A stretch of 5,925 nucleotides of DNA. It comes from Chitinophagaceae bacterium. Its GTDB lineage: Bacteria; Bacteroidota; Bacteroidia; Chitinophagales; Chitinophagaceae. Location of the stretch: positions 1 to 5,925 of the forward strand of contig CANCKV010000234.1 of assembly GCA_947378615.1 (NCBI GenBank), in the 5' to 3' direction. The translations under genes and the position numbers were made by a program. The notes beneath the pieces were generated by a model that saw only the letters and a program-made list of their open reading frames with translations, had not been told where the DNA came from and searched no databases. Position 1 is the first letter of the stretch. Every line of letters begins with the position of its first letter. This document shows positions 1 to 5,895 of this stretch, piece after piece.

Positions 1-2431
1 CGATTAAATCATAGAAAAACATAGGCAATGGACTGCTATTGAATAGTTGTCGGTACCTAGCCTCAGATTCAATCAATTTACTTTCTATTAGCTTTGTTTC
101 TGTAACATCAATTGCAGTCGTGAAGATGCCAAAGATTTCACCATTGTCATCAAATGCAGGTTTATAGGTATGAAGGAACGTTTTAACCGTGCCATCTAAG
201 TAATTTACTGTATGATATTTGCTCTCTTTTTCCCCATTTAGAACTCTTATATATAACTCTTTTAGCAGCGTTTTCTTTTCCTTGTTTTGGTATTCAATAA
301 CAATGTCACCTTTTTTAATTTCAATGCCTAATTCGGCTTTTATGTGATTAACAAATTGGCTATTGAAGGTGATTATCCGAAATTCCTTATCAATCAATAC
401 AAATGCTTCATCAGTATTGTCTAAAAGGAGTTTCATTTCTAATTCAGCCTTTCTCTTTTCTGTTACATCCCTTGCAATTAAAAATGCCATTTGATATTCA
501 TCATCCCAAATACCTCTCCATTCCAATGAAATAATGCCCTTACTTTGACTCTTATATTGGTTTTCATGAACAATTCTTTTGACATTTTTTAATTCGTGGA
601 GTGCGTTTAATGTATCCATCCTTTCCTCTTCAAGATGAATAATGTCAATAAAATTTTTACCTTCCAATTCATCAGGTGCATATCCCAATGTTTTTTTTGA
701 TGCTGCATTAACCTTTACAAATCTTCCTTCATTATCAATTGAACAAATCAGGTCAACCGAAGAATCCATGATAATTTCCAATTCCTTCTTAGCCCTTTCA
801 ACTTCGATTTGATTCAGCATATCTGCTGTAATATTCTTCGAATAGCACGCAATACCAACTACATCCTGCTTATCATTATACATAGGGTTTAAAGACATGT
901 TTACATAACCAATTTTACCATTATGCTGATTATAAAAACTGTCTTTAATATTGAGTGATTCTCCTTTTAGGACTTGTTGGTAATAATTGATATACTTATT
1001 AAATTGAACATCTTCATAGTTGTTGGTCAAATTAATAATGTTGTCCCCATTATTAATGAGTATGCCAGTCAATTCATACATCTTTTTCCTAAACGAATTA
1101 TTTGAAGTCATTAAATTCAAGTTTGTATCTAATGCCCAAATCATATCTTCGGTGCTATTCAATAAAGCCTCTAATTGAAGTTTTGCTAGTCGTATCTCTT
1201 CTGTCTTTTCTTTTTCATTGGTTACATCGATCACAGTGGAAATCATCAAATCCAAGTCTGTTAAGGGAATATTCTTTGCGTCAACATATCGCGTTTCGCC
1301 CTTATTGGTAGTAATCTCAATTCCTTGCCATTGCATTTTTTCCGCATCCCCACTATTCATGTCGGCAATTATTCTTCCTGCAATTTCATTTCTGTAGTCC
1401 GGGTCAGGATACACTTTTTCAAAGAAGGTGGGCACATCAACGAAGTCTTGTTCTTCCCATCCATATATTTCTGTGAATTTATGATTCAATATGGTGGCTT
1501 TCCCATCACCTATCCGATTGACAGAGATACCAATTGGAATATGTTGAAGAATTGTTTCGATAAATTCATTCCGTTCTCTAAGTACCTTTTCAGTTTCTCG
1601 TAGCATACCTTCCAATTGTTTGGCACTACTAATATTCTGTGTTAAACCAGTAAGTTTAATAACTTTACCATCTTTATTTTTAATCGGAACGCCTGTAGAT
1701 AACACTAAAACAACTTCTCCGTTTGGGCGAATAATTCTTTTTTCAACCCGATAAGGTATTCCTTCATTAACAGATTTTTGGTAAGCAATTATTGCTTTTT
1801 CTCTGTCATCAGGATGAATAATATTAAATCCCAATTCATTAGATGGCACTACAGAGTATGGCTCAAACCCACATATTTTATAAAACTCTTCCGACCAAAA
1901 TGTTTGACCCGTTTCTACATTCAAATCCCAACTACCAATCTCAGAAGGTGATTCTATGTTTTCAAGTAATGAATGTGACTTTTCTCCTTTTTTTCCTAGC
2001 TGATTTAATTTAATTTCCAACAAAGTTTTCTCTGTAACATCCACTACAGTATGAATAATCAAAGACACATTGCCTAGCTCATCCAAAACAGGGGCATTTT
2101 CGGGCTGCCAATATCTTAACTCAAATTGGTCAGTACCTCTAATTGGAATATCATATTTCTGCGTATCCATTTGATGCGATTTGCCTGTACTGATAACGGT
2201 GAGTAGCGATTGCATCAAATGTGACACGCCGTCAGCATTCAAATCTTTAGGATTATCGGGAAAAGCTTCAAAGAGTCTCTTCTCGATCAAATCAGATTCT
2301 TGTGTGTTAGTTGCATTAAGATAAGCAGTATTGACACCCTTGATGGTAAAAAAAGGGGCATCAGGAGAAAGTAAAAGGCAAGGCAATGGGATTGCTTTGA
2401 AAATAGGTGTATTAAGAATATCTAAAGACAT
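1..2431 (-). CDS. Multi-PAS-domain sensor protein, probably a histidine kinase (C-terminus beyond window)
   Basis: The minus-strand frame is open from the ATG at 2429-2431 to the window edge: 810 codons, no stop or frameshift. No earlier in-frame ATG follows the upstream in-frame TAA (about 2510), which fixes the start. I count six complete PAS domains and the start of a seventh: about residues 8-135, 155-268, 285-405, 418-537, 548-660, 665-778, and 790 onward. Most end in a PAC-type motif: DVTEK near 131, IDVTNE near 401, ARDVTEKR near 653, AIDVTET near 773. Domain 1 has the YLNAT, FPDNP, QKYDI and RYWQP features of an N-terminal PAS type common in bacterial kinases. Domain 2 has the GSWDL...FWSEEFYKICGFEP pattern of the PAS_3 type. 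No signal peptide or membrane segment is visible, so cytosolic sensing is likely. Short linkers rich in E, K and L may form coiled coils. PAS arrays like this usually feed a HisKA/HATPase module; that output is inferred, not seen. Ligands cannot be predicted. Confidence 0.95.
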   Translation of the reverse strand, partial: MSLDILNTPIFKAIPLPCLLLSPDAPFFTIKGVNTAYLNATNTQESDLIEKRLFEAFPDNPKDLNADGVSHLMQSLLTVISTGKSHQMDTQKYDIPIRGTDQFELRYWQPENAPVLDELGNVSLIIHTVVDVTEKTLLEIKLNQLGKKGEKSHSLLENIESPSEIGSWDLNVETGQTFWSEEFYKICGFEPYSVVPSNELGFNIIHPDDREKAIIAYQKSVNEGIPYRVEKRIIRPNGEVVLVLSTGVPIKNKDGKVIKLTGLTQNISSAKQLEGMLRETEKVLRERNEFIETILQHIPIGISVNRIGDGKATILNHKFTEIYGWEEQDFVDVPTFFEKVYPDPDYRNEIAGRIIADMNSGDAEKMQWQGIEITTNKGETRYVDAKNIPLTDLDLMISTVIDVTNEKEKTEEIRLAKLQLEALLNSTEDMIWALDTNLNLMTSNNSFRKKMYELTGILINNGDNIINLTNNYEDVQFNKYINYYQQVLKGESLNIKDSFYNQHNGKIGYVNMSLNPMYNDKQDVVGIACYSKNITADMLNQIEVERAKKELEIIMDSSVDLICSIDNEGRFVKVNAASKKTLGYAPDELEGKNFIDIIHLEEERMDTLNALHELKNVKRIVHENQYKSQSKGIISLEWRGIWDDEYQMAFLIARDVTEKRKAELEMKLLLDNTDEAFVLIDKEFRIITFNSQFVNHIKAELGIEIKKGDIVIEYQNKEKKTLLKELYIRVLNGEKESKYHTVNYLDGTVKTFLHTYKPAFDDNGEIFGIFTTAIDVTETKLIESKLIESEARYRQLFNSSPLPMFFYDLI

Positions 2432-2452
2432 AATTGTAATTTTTTCAACACA

Positions 2453-2480
2453 AAAAATTAAACGCTGATGGAATATGCAA
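2453..2480 (-). promoter_or_regulatory. Possible Bacteroidota-type promoter of the multi-PAS gene
   Basis: Read on the minus strand, TTG (2478-2480) is followed after 17 bases by TAATTTTT (2453-2460), which matches the TAnnTTTG -7 consensus in 7 of 8 positions. Transcription would begin roughly 20 bases before the ATG at 2431, giving a short A-rich leader with no Shine-Dalgarno site, as is normal in Bacteroidota. The last consensus base is missing and such motifs arise by chance in AT-rich DNA, so this is tentative. Confidence 0.3.
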
Positions 2481-2568
2481 TAAGCAACAAAGCAACGACA
2501 TTTTTATATAATATAGTGAAATAAAATTCTAAATTATAGACGAAAAAAAAATGACTTTACATTTATTC

Positions 2569-2577
2569 CCTTGCATT
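2569..2577. repeat. Left copy of 9-bp target-site duplication
   Basis: CCTTGCATT directly abuts the left end of the palindromic element at 2578-2679 and recurs exactly at 2680-2688 against its right end. If the terminal C is assigned to the flank, the match is 10 bp. A direct repeat exactly at the borders of a perfect terminal inverted repeat is the usual mark of transposition. Confidence 0.75.
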
Positions 2578-2679
2578 GGGTGCATAAAAGTTTTTCGTTT
2601 AAAGAGTTTCGTGGAGACACGAACCTCGGCAGTTTGCCTCGCGGCGTGTCCTCACGCAACGAAAAACTTTTATGCACCC
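2578..2679. mobile_element. 102-bp palindromic MITE-like element
   Basis: The ends form a perfect 22-bp inverted repeat, 2578-2599 against 2658-2679, starting GGGTGCAT and ending ATGCACCC. Inside, a second imperfect pair (2610-2621 with 2645-2656, 10 of 12 bases) continues the fold. The centre, GGCAGTTTGCC (2628-2638), can close as a small hairpin. An unpaired stretch of about 10 bases, 2600-2609, bulges from the left arm. The interior is clearly more GC-rich than its surroundings. There is no coding capacity, so a transposase would have to act in trans. The flanking 9-bp duplication supports insertion rather than a native regulatory hairpin. The element lies about 150-250 bp upstream of the multi-PAS start. 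Family is unknown; 9-bp duplications occur in IS4-type and some other insertion sequences. A REP-like palindrome is the main alternative, but those normally lack target duplications. Confidence 0.7.
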
Positions 2680-2688
2680 CCTTGCATT
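2680..2688. repeat. Right copy of 9-bp target-site duplication
   Basis: This is the exact copy of CCTTGCATT at 2569-2577. Removing the element and one copy restores a continuous AT-rich sequence, with ...TTATTC before and TTATTAACG after. Confidence 0.75.
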
Positions 2689-3111
2689 TTATTAACGCTG
2701 TTTTAATTCTGTTGATTGAACGAAAAAATGCAATGTAAAAGTATTTGAGACAATAAAATAGAATTTACTGAAAATGGAGTCCCATTCATTCAATCTACTA
2801 CAAACATTAACGGGTTTAGGCTTTAAAGTGCTCGTTTGGTTAAATTAAAATTCATTTGATGAATGACAAATAAAGTGTGTAAATAAGTTTTTCGCTTTAA
2901 TCGCTAAGTTGCTATCCCTATAAAGGTTTGAAACCCTTACTAAGATTAACACTTTTTGCAACCAAAGGAAAAAAGGAAGAGGAAAAGTGGAAGGGCAAGA
3001 ATAATTACCAACTTTGAAGCGCAAATAATCCCCTGTACTTACTAAACATTTATAAGGAATGCTGAATAAATAAATTGAGCAATTATAAAATCTTTTCACT
3101 AAGTACCCCTC
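2689..3111. other. Intergenic stretch without a supported gene
   Basis: No coding region here looks real. A 24-codon plus-strand frame (2774-2848) and an 84-codon minus-strand frame (2845-3099) lack start signals and family-like sequence. A 9-bp arm (2725-2733, AAAATGCAA) complements TTGCATTTT at 2682-2690. A small palindrome, GGTTT-G-AAACC, sits near 2925-2935. Otherwise nothing was recognised. Confidence 0.5.
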
Positions 3112-3130
3112 AATTCTACGAAGTAGAATT
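3112..3130. repeat. Perfect 8-bp stem-loop
   Basis: AATTCTAC (3112-3119) and GTAGAATT (3123-3130) are perfect complements around a 3-base GAA loop. There is no T-run on either side, so it is not a classical intrinsic terminator. Its role is unknown. Confidence 0.5.
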
Positions 3131-3163
3131 TATAGTGTGTCAGGTATGGTTATAATCTATAGA

Positions 3164-3194
3164 GATTTGGCAACTTTCAAAAAGTTACCAAATC
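3164..3194. repeat. 14-bp stem-loop with one mismatch
   Basis: Arms 3164-3177 (GATTTGGCAACTTT) and 3181-3194 (AAAGTTACCAAATC) pair at 13 of 14 positions around a CAA loop; the mismatch is 3171 against 3187. A stretch GGGGTCTCCC follows, not a T-run, so factor-independent termination is unlikely. From general familiarity, hairpins with this TTGGCAACTTT core recur between genes in Bacteroidota, but this copy cannot be assigned to a named family. The motif CAGATGG occurs twice just downstream (near 3204 and 3234). Confidence 0.55.
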
Positions 3195-3474
3195 GGGGTC
3201 TCCCAGATGGCATTCCCATTTATCTCTATTGCGCAGATGGGACATTGGTAATGACTTAAATTATTTATCCTGATAACAATCATATTTCCACCTAACAAAA
3301 CTCATATTCCAATAATAAACAAATCTACATCTTTGCAATGTCAATGAAAAAGAGGCTACGTTAAGCCAAATTCACATTAATTTCACCTTCACTAAAAGTT
3401 CACGCATAGCATTTTATTGGTTCTGTTCAATTGGATTTGAATAGTTGTTTGTATTCACAAAAGAAATGAGGTTG
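3195..3474. other. Intergenic stretch without a supported gene
   Basis: No credible reading frame was found. At about 3326-3336, CATCTTTG matches the TAnnTTTG -7 motif in 7 of 8 positions and is followed by a tiny ATG frame (MSMKKRLR, stop). No TTG lies 17-23 bases upstream and the peptide has only eight codons, so this may be a chance match or the remnant of a lost gene start. Confidence 0.4.
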
Positions 3475-3503
3475 AATTTAATCAATTTCAGATTGATTAA
3501 ATT
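3475..3503. repeat. Perfect 12-bp AT-rich stem-loop
   Basis: AATTTAATCAAT (3475-3486) is exactly complementary to ATTGATTAAATT (3492-3503), with a 5-base TTCAG loop. Only two GC pairs are present, so an RNA hairpin would be weak. A dyad in DNA bound by a regulator is an alternative. It lies about 350 bp upstream of the next gene. Confidence 0.5.
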
Positions 3504-3589
3504 TTAAATCAGCTTATTTCAAAGTGATTCAACTCAATTTGACTTCTTAATCAGGATATTCAGATTATTTTTCAGGTGATTATGAACCC

Positions 3590-3624
3590 CGCTAAGGTTA
3601 TTTGAATGTTCGCCAAGGTTATTT
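3590..3624. repeat. Short direct repeat, two copies 21 bp apart
   Basis: CGCTAAGGTTATTT (3590-3603) recurs as CGCCAAGGTTATTT (3611-3624), 13 of 14 bases identical, with 7 bases between copies. It forms the left part of the repeat island ahead of the gene at 3854. Confidence 0.5.
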
Positions 3625-3628
3625 AATC

Positions 3629-3673
3629 ATCAAATGGCCTGAAAATGCTTTCAAATCAGGTGAAAATGAAACA
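3629..3673. repeat. 45-bp direct repeat, copy A
   Basis: Copy A matches copy B (3712-3756) at about 38 of 45 positions; the last 32 bases match at 29. The shared core is AAAATGCTTTCAAAT followed by AGGT and AAAATG. The copies start 83 bp apart with 38 unrelated bases between them. A fragment of the core, TCAGGTGA, also occurs 84 bp before the copy-A equivalent (3572-3579), hinting at an older third unit. Stops interrupt every frame of copy B or copy A, so this is not a functional repeat protein now. Confidence 0.6.
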
Positions 3674-3711
3674 GAATAAGTTTGGCGATGATATTTTAAC
3701 CTGATTTGGGA

Positions 3712-3756
3712 ATCAAATAAGCTTAAAATGCTTTCAAATGAGGTTAAAATGGAACA
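3712..3756. repeat. 45-bp direct repeat, copy B
   Basis: This is the second copy of the 45-bp repeat described at 3629-3673. It ends about 97 bp before the ATG of the following gene, so it falls where upstream control elements or a 5' leader could lie. In the frame where copy A reads ENAFKSGENET, copy B has three stops. Confidence 0.6.
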
Positions 3757-3853
3757 ACATTTTTCAGGATGAGTGTAGCACAAAGTTATTACAAGCATAA
3801 AAAATATTTTTTTCATAACAGTTCCTTCATAGGAATTGACAATATTTCAGCAC

Positions 3854-4546
3854 ATGTTAACATTCGTAGAAGGTTCAGATGGTAAATTCAGAATTCAAAT
3901 TGGCAGATTTGATGACAATTATCCCAAGTACAAGGATGTTTTTAATATTCCTGTACTTAAAATTTCACAATTATCTACAGGAAGAAAGATGTTGGATTTT
4001 TATTCAACTAGAAATGACCTCATTCAGGTATTTGCTATTGGAAGTACAGGGTATAAAAATGAAATCCGCCACGGAAATGGGTCCTTGGTATTAGGAGCAA
4101 TTCCTGACATTAATCCATTGCCTACTGTATTGCCTACCCTTTGCATCCCAAATATAGAAGGTTTGTTTAGGGAAATAATTGGGTTACTTGCTACATCAGG
4201 GAAATTAACAGATAGTATTGCTCAGGACTTAGGTATCCTACATTCATTGACTTTTGAAGATATTGAAGAAGGACAACCGAATTTGACCGTTAAATTAGTA
4301 GGGGGTGGCTATCCTATTTTGCATTGTGATATGCTTTTTTTTGATGGCTATGAAATTTGGAAAGATGAAGGAACAGGCTATAAAAAGGTGGATACTAGTA
4401 ATCATTCAAAATATACAGACACCTCTCCATTACCTGCAAAGGGGGTTACGGTTACTATCAAGTATAAAACCATCTATAAATACCAAAGCGCTGTGGTGGG
4501 AAAATGGAGTGTAGAAGTGGTTGTAACACTTTATGGACATGTATAG
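3854..4546 (+). CDS. Unnamed Bacteroidota protein with C-terminal fibronectin-III-like domain
   Basis: This frame encodes 230 residues from the ATG at 3854. A TTG at 3836 would add six residues, but the in-frame TAG at 3830 leaves no room upstream and the ATG reads as a more natural start (MLTFVEGSDGKF). No ribosome binding site decides between them. Residues 1-80 look mainly helical. A proline-rich linker follows (about 84-99, PDINPLPTVLP), then a helical stretch ending in SIAQDLGI (about 121-128). A beta-rich tail of about 141-230 contains FDGYEIWKD, YTDTSPLPAKG, KYKTIYKY and VGKWS, the pattern of a fibronectin-III-like sandwich. I recall small unnamed Bacteroidota proteins with the same order (helices, 'DLGI', then YxDTxxLP, YKxIY and VGxWS), but no function is known to me. 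No signal peptide or membrane segment is visible. It stands alone, with a terminator 25 bases after the stop. Confidence 0.85.
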   Translation: MLTFVEGSDGKFRIQIGRFDDNYPKYKDVFNIPVLKISQLSTGRKMLDFYSTRNDLIQVFAIGSTGYKNEIRHGNGSLVLGAIPDINPLPTVLPTLCIPNIEGLFREIIGLLATSGKLTDSIAQDLGILHSLTFEDIEEGQPNLTVKLVGGGYPILHCDMLFFDGYEIWKDEGTGYKKVDTSNHSKYTDTSPLPAKGVTVTIKYKTIYKYQSAVVGKWSVEVVVTLYGHV

Positions 4547-4570
4547 ATAAATTTGCCCTTAATGTATAAT

Positions 4571-4614
4571 AAGACAGATAAGTTATCGAAAAATAATTTT
4601 ATCTGTCTTTTTTT
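4571..4614 (+). terminator. Intrinsic terminator of the 3854-4546 gene
   Basis: AAGACAGATAA (4571-4581) pairs perfectly over 11 bp with TTATCTGTCTT (4599-4609) and runs into seven consecutive T residues (4608-4614). The 17-base loop can pair further internally (TTAT with ATAA). It lies 25 bases after the TAG stop, so the gene is probably transcribed alone. The reverse strand lacks a good T-run, so it acts mainly on the plus strand. Confidence 0.85.
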
Positions 4615-5013
4615 GTTTCTACTCATGAGCTTTTAACACTAGCAACCAAGGAAAACAAGGAACAAGAAGTTGTTATAATATAAACCAAATTAAAGGGTCA
4701 TTTTAGAGATCACAATCCGCATCAGATATATATTGGAGTATTTGGCAGTTGATTTCAGGAAAATGAATGTTCTTTTTCAAAAATAAAATTGAATTACATC
4801 AATATTAATTTTTGAAAACTCCGCTTAAGCAATCATTAAGTTAAGGAAGGTTTCCTTTTGGGCGAAGCATTCCATTGTATTCAGAATATTCTTAGCTAAA
4901 CGACATTGAATCCTGTTCATCAATAAAATTCAATTCAGCGTAATCTGAAGTAGCAAAAAGTACTTAGTAATAAAAAAGAATAATTTAGCAATACATAATT
5001 GAGGGCATAGCAC
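4615..5013. other. Intergenic stretch without a supported gene
   Basis: No convincing reading frame was found on either strand. A 6-bp hairpin, AAGGAA-GGT-TTCCTT (4843-4857), is followed by two further T residues and is too weak to call a terminator. A 10-bp palindrome, AGAATATTCT (4883-4892), and GCTTAAGC near 4823 are within what chance allows in AT-rich DNA. The stretch separates two terminators on opposite strands. Confidence 0.5.
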
Positions 5014-5050
5014 AAAAAAAAAGGGTCTTCCTGTAGAAACAGGACGACCT
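5014..5050 (-). terminator. Strong intrinsic terminator on the minus strand
   Basis: The arms 5023-5034 and 5039-5050 pair over 12 positions with one mismatch (5028 against 5045), a G-T pair at the base, and a 4-base loop (5035-5038). On the minus strand the stem is followed by nine consecutive T residues (the A-run at 5014-5022). No protein gene ends just upstream of it on that strand. The unit it closes is the candidate small RNA. Confidence 0.85.
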
Positions 5051-5171
5051 CTAACGATTGCTTGCCATATGAAAAATCTTGAAATATCTTTTTTAGCTTT
5101 TTAAAGTGGCTTAACTTATTCTTACAATTGAAGTCTCTTTTCTTTTCTCTCAATCCCTTTCTTTGCAATTG
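5014..5171 (-). ncRNA. Candidate orphan small RNA, about 155 nt
   Basis: The call rests on architecture, not on a recognised family. A consensus-type promoter (5177-5207) and a strong terminator (5014-5050) on the same strand bracket about 155 bases that code for nothing convincing. The one long frame across it (TTG at 5168) reads straight through the terminator stem and 80 bases beyond, so it is unlikely to be translated; the only ATG in the unit gives MASNR and a stop. The 5' end could fold by pairing 5166-5172 (CAATTGT on the plus strand) with 5124-5130 (ACAATTG). This encloses a purine-rich loop on the RNA (AAAGAAAGGGA... and AGAGAAAAGAAAAGAGA), a possible single-stranded seed. No gene follows on this strand inside the window, which argues against a leader or attenuator. 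It does not obviously match 6S RNA, tmRNA, RNase P or SRP RNA. A very small protein gene is the main alternative. Confidence 0.5.
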
Positions 5172-5176
5172 TTACA

Positions 5177-5207
5177 CAAATATAGAGAGGGATTTCAAGT
5201 ACCGCAA
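5177..5207 (-). promoter_or_regulatory. Consensus Bacteroidota promoter for the candidate small RNA
   Basis: On the minus strand TTG (5205-5207) is followed by exactly 20 bases and then TATATTTG (5177-5184), a full match to the TAnnTTTG -7 box with the expected -33 spacing used by the primary sigma factor of Bacteroidota. Transcription should start near 5170-5173. It is the clearest promoter in the window. Confidence 0.65.
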
Positions 5208-5564
5208 GACATGTTATCCGCAGTTTTATGATGGCAAACAGACATGAAATCTATGAAACAAATACTACAATTGAGTTTCAGCAATCACATTTAATGACAA
5301 CCAAGGCAAAAATGAAGTCTAAAAATAATTTTATTAAAGTGATTTTCATTGCTAATAAGGAAGTTTTACTACTATGTTAACAAGGGAAAAGACAGGATAC
5401 GCTAAGTTTCTTTTAATCAAAATAAAAAAATGAACTAGTAAACAAGACAGTTCTAGTGAATCTACTATTTAACTTCTTTTCAGAAAAGCGTTTATTATTA
5501 CTCTGAAATTAGATTATTTTTCAACTTTTTACTTTATTGAAAAGATAAAGTCGTCTAAGTCTTA
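5208..5564. other. Intergenic stretch; one weak 50-codon frame
   Basis: A plus-strand frame at 5228-5380 (ATGATGGCA to TAA, 50 residues, starting MMANRHEIYE and ending NKEVLLLC) is open but has no promoter, ribosome binding site or recognisable motif. I do not call it a gene. A 7-bp stem, ACTTTAT/ATAAAGT (5531-5537 with 5545-5551), lies at the right edge. Nothing else was recognised. Confidence 0.45.
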
Positions 5565-5668
5565 TTCCAACACAAAGACAGAAAGACGCAAAGAAGCACA
5601 AAGAAAAAAGAAAGAAGATACTTAAATTTAACTTAGAGCCTTTGAGTCTTAGCGTCTTTGTGTTGGAA
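5565..5668. repeat. 104-bp inverted-repeat element with CACAAAGAC motif
   Basis: TTCCAACACAAAGAC (5565-5579) is exactly complementary to GTCTTTGTGTTGGAA (5654-5668). The interior is an iterated purine-rich series of AAAGACGC, AAAGAAGC and ACAAAG units on the left (5571-5602), with partial complements near 5641-5659 (CCTTTGAGTCTTAGCGTC), so several alternative pairings are possible. From general familiarity, strings of the CACAAAGACGCAAAG type are frequent between genes in Bacteroidota. No target duplication is evident at the ends. It codes for nothing. It could be a dispersed repeat or processing site if transcribed. Confidence 0.65.
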
Positions 5669-5887
5669 AAAAATATCAGACATCATTTTTCTAAAAGTTA
5701 TTTTACCAAAAACATGAATCCCTTCATTTCTTTCTTTGTGAAAATCCTTGTGGACTTTGAACTAAGACTAACAGAGTAATAATAAAAGTTTTAAACAATT
5801 GGGAATTAATCGAGATTCTATGTAGTATTTCAAGTAAAAGCATATCCCTTAAACTAAGGGGGTAGTCCTTCAATTGAGTTATAACAT
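5669..5887. other. Intergenic stretch without a gene
   Basis: No supported reading frame was found. A 5-bp hairpin, CCCTT-AAACT-AAGGG (5846-5860), is the only structure noticed and lacks a T-run. Confidence 0.45.
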
Positions 5888-5895
5888 TATATTTG
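5888..5895 (+). promoter_or_regulatory. Possible -7 box pointing out of the window
   Basis: TATATTTG is a full match to the Bacteroidota -7 consensus on the plus strand. The nearest TTG upstream (5874-5876) is only 11 bases away, too close for a standard -33 box, so the pair is incomplete. If real, it would drive a gene starting beyond the right edge. Confidence 0.3.

Noticed and set aside
1102..1603. Plus-strand frames of 69 and 92 codons opposite the multi-PAS gene
   Set aside because: They are antisense shadows of a continuous, well-supported PAS coding frame.
2774..2848. Plus-strand 24-codon frame starting MESHSFNLL
   Set aside because: Too short, with no supporting signal; kept only as a note on the spacer.
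2845..3099. Minus-strand 84-codon frame
   Set aside because: Composition is that of translated AT-rich spacer, it has no promoter or start signal, and no motif was recognised.
3677..3684. TAAGTTTG, a full -7 box match on the plus strand
   Set aside because: No TTG lies 17-23 bases upstream and it is about 170 bp from the ATG at 3854, so it cannot be called a promoter.
3590..3756. CRISPR-like array
   Set aside because: Only two diverged copies per repeat, irregular spacing, no uniform spacers and no cas genes.
3619..3816. Minus-strand 65-codon frame
   Set aside because: It spans the direct repeats, so its apparent internal similarity only reflects the DNA repeat; no start signal or known motif.
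4935..5168. Minus-strand 77-codon frame from a TTG start
   Set aside because: It runs through the terminator stem (encoding EVVLFLQEDPFF) and its poly-T tract, has no ribosome binding site and shows no protein-like family pattern. The unit is better read as an RNA gene.
5228..5380. Plus-strand 50-codon frame starting MMANRHEIYE
   Set aside because: It is open but short, has no promoter with correct spacing and no recognisable sequence; random frames of this length are expected in the spacer.
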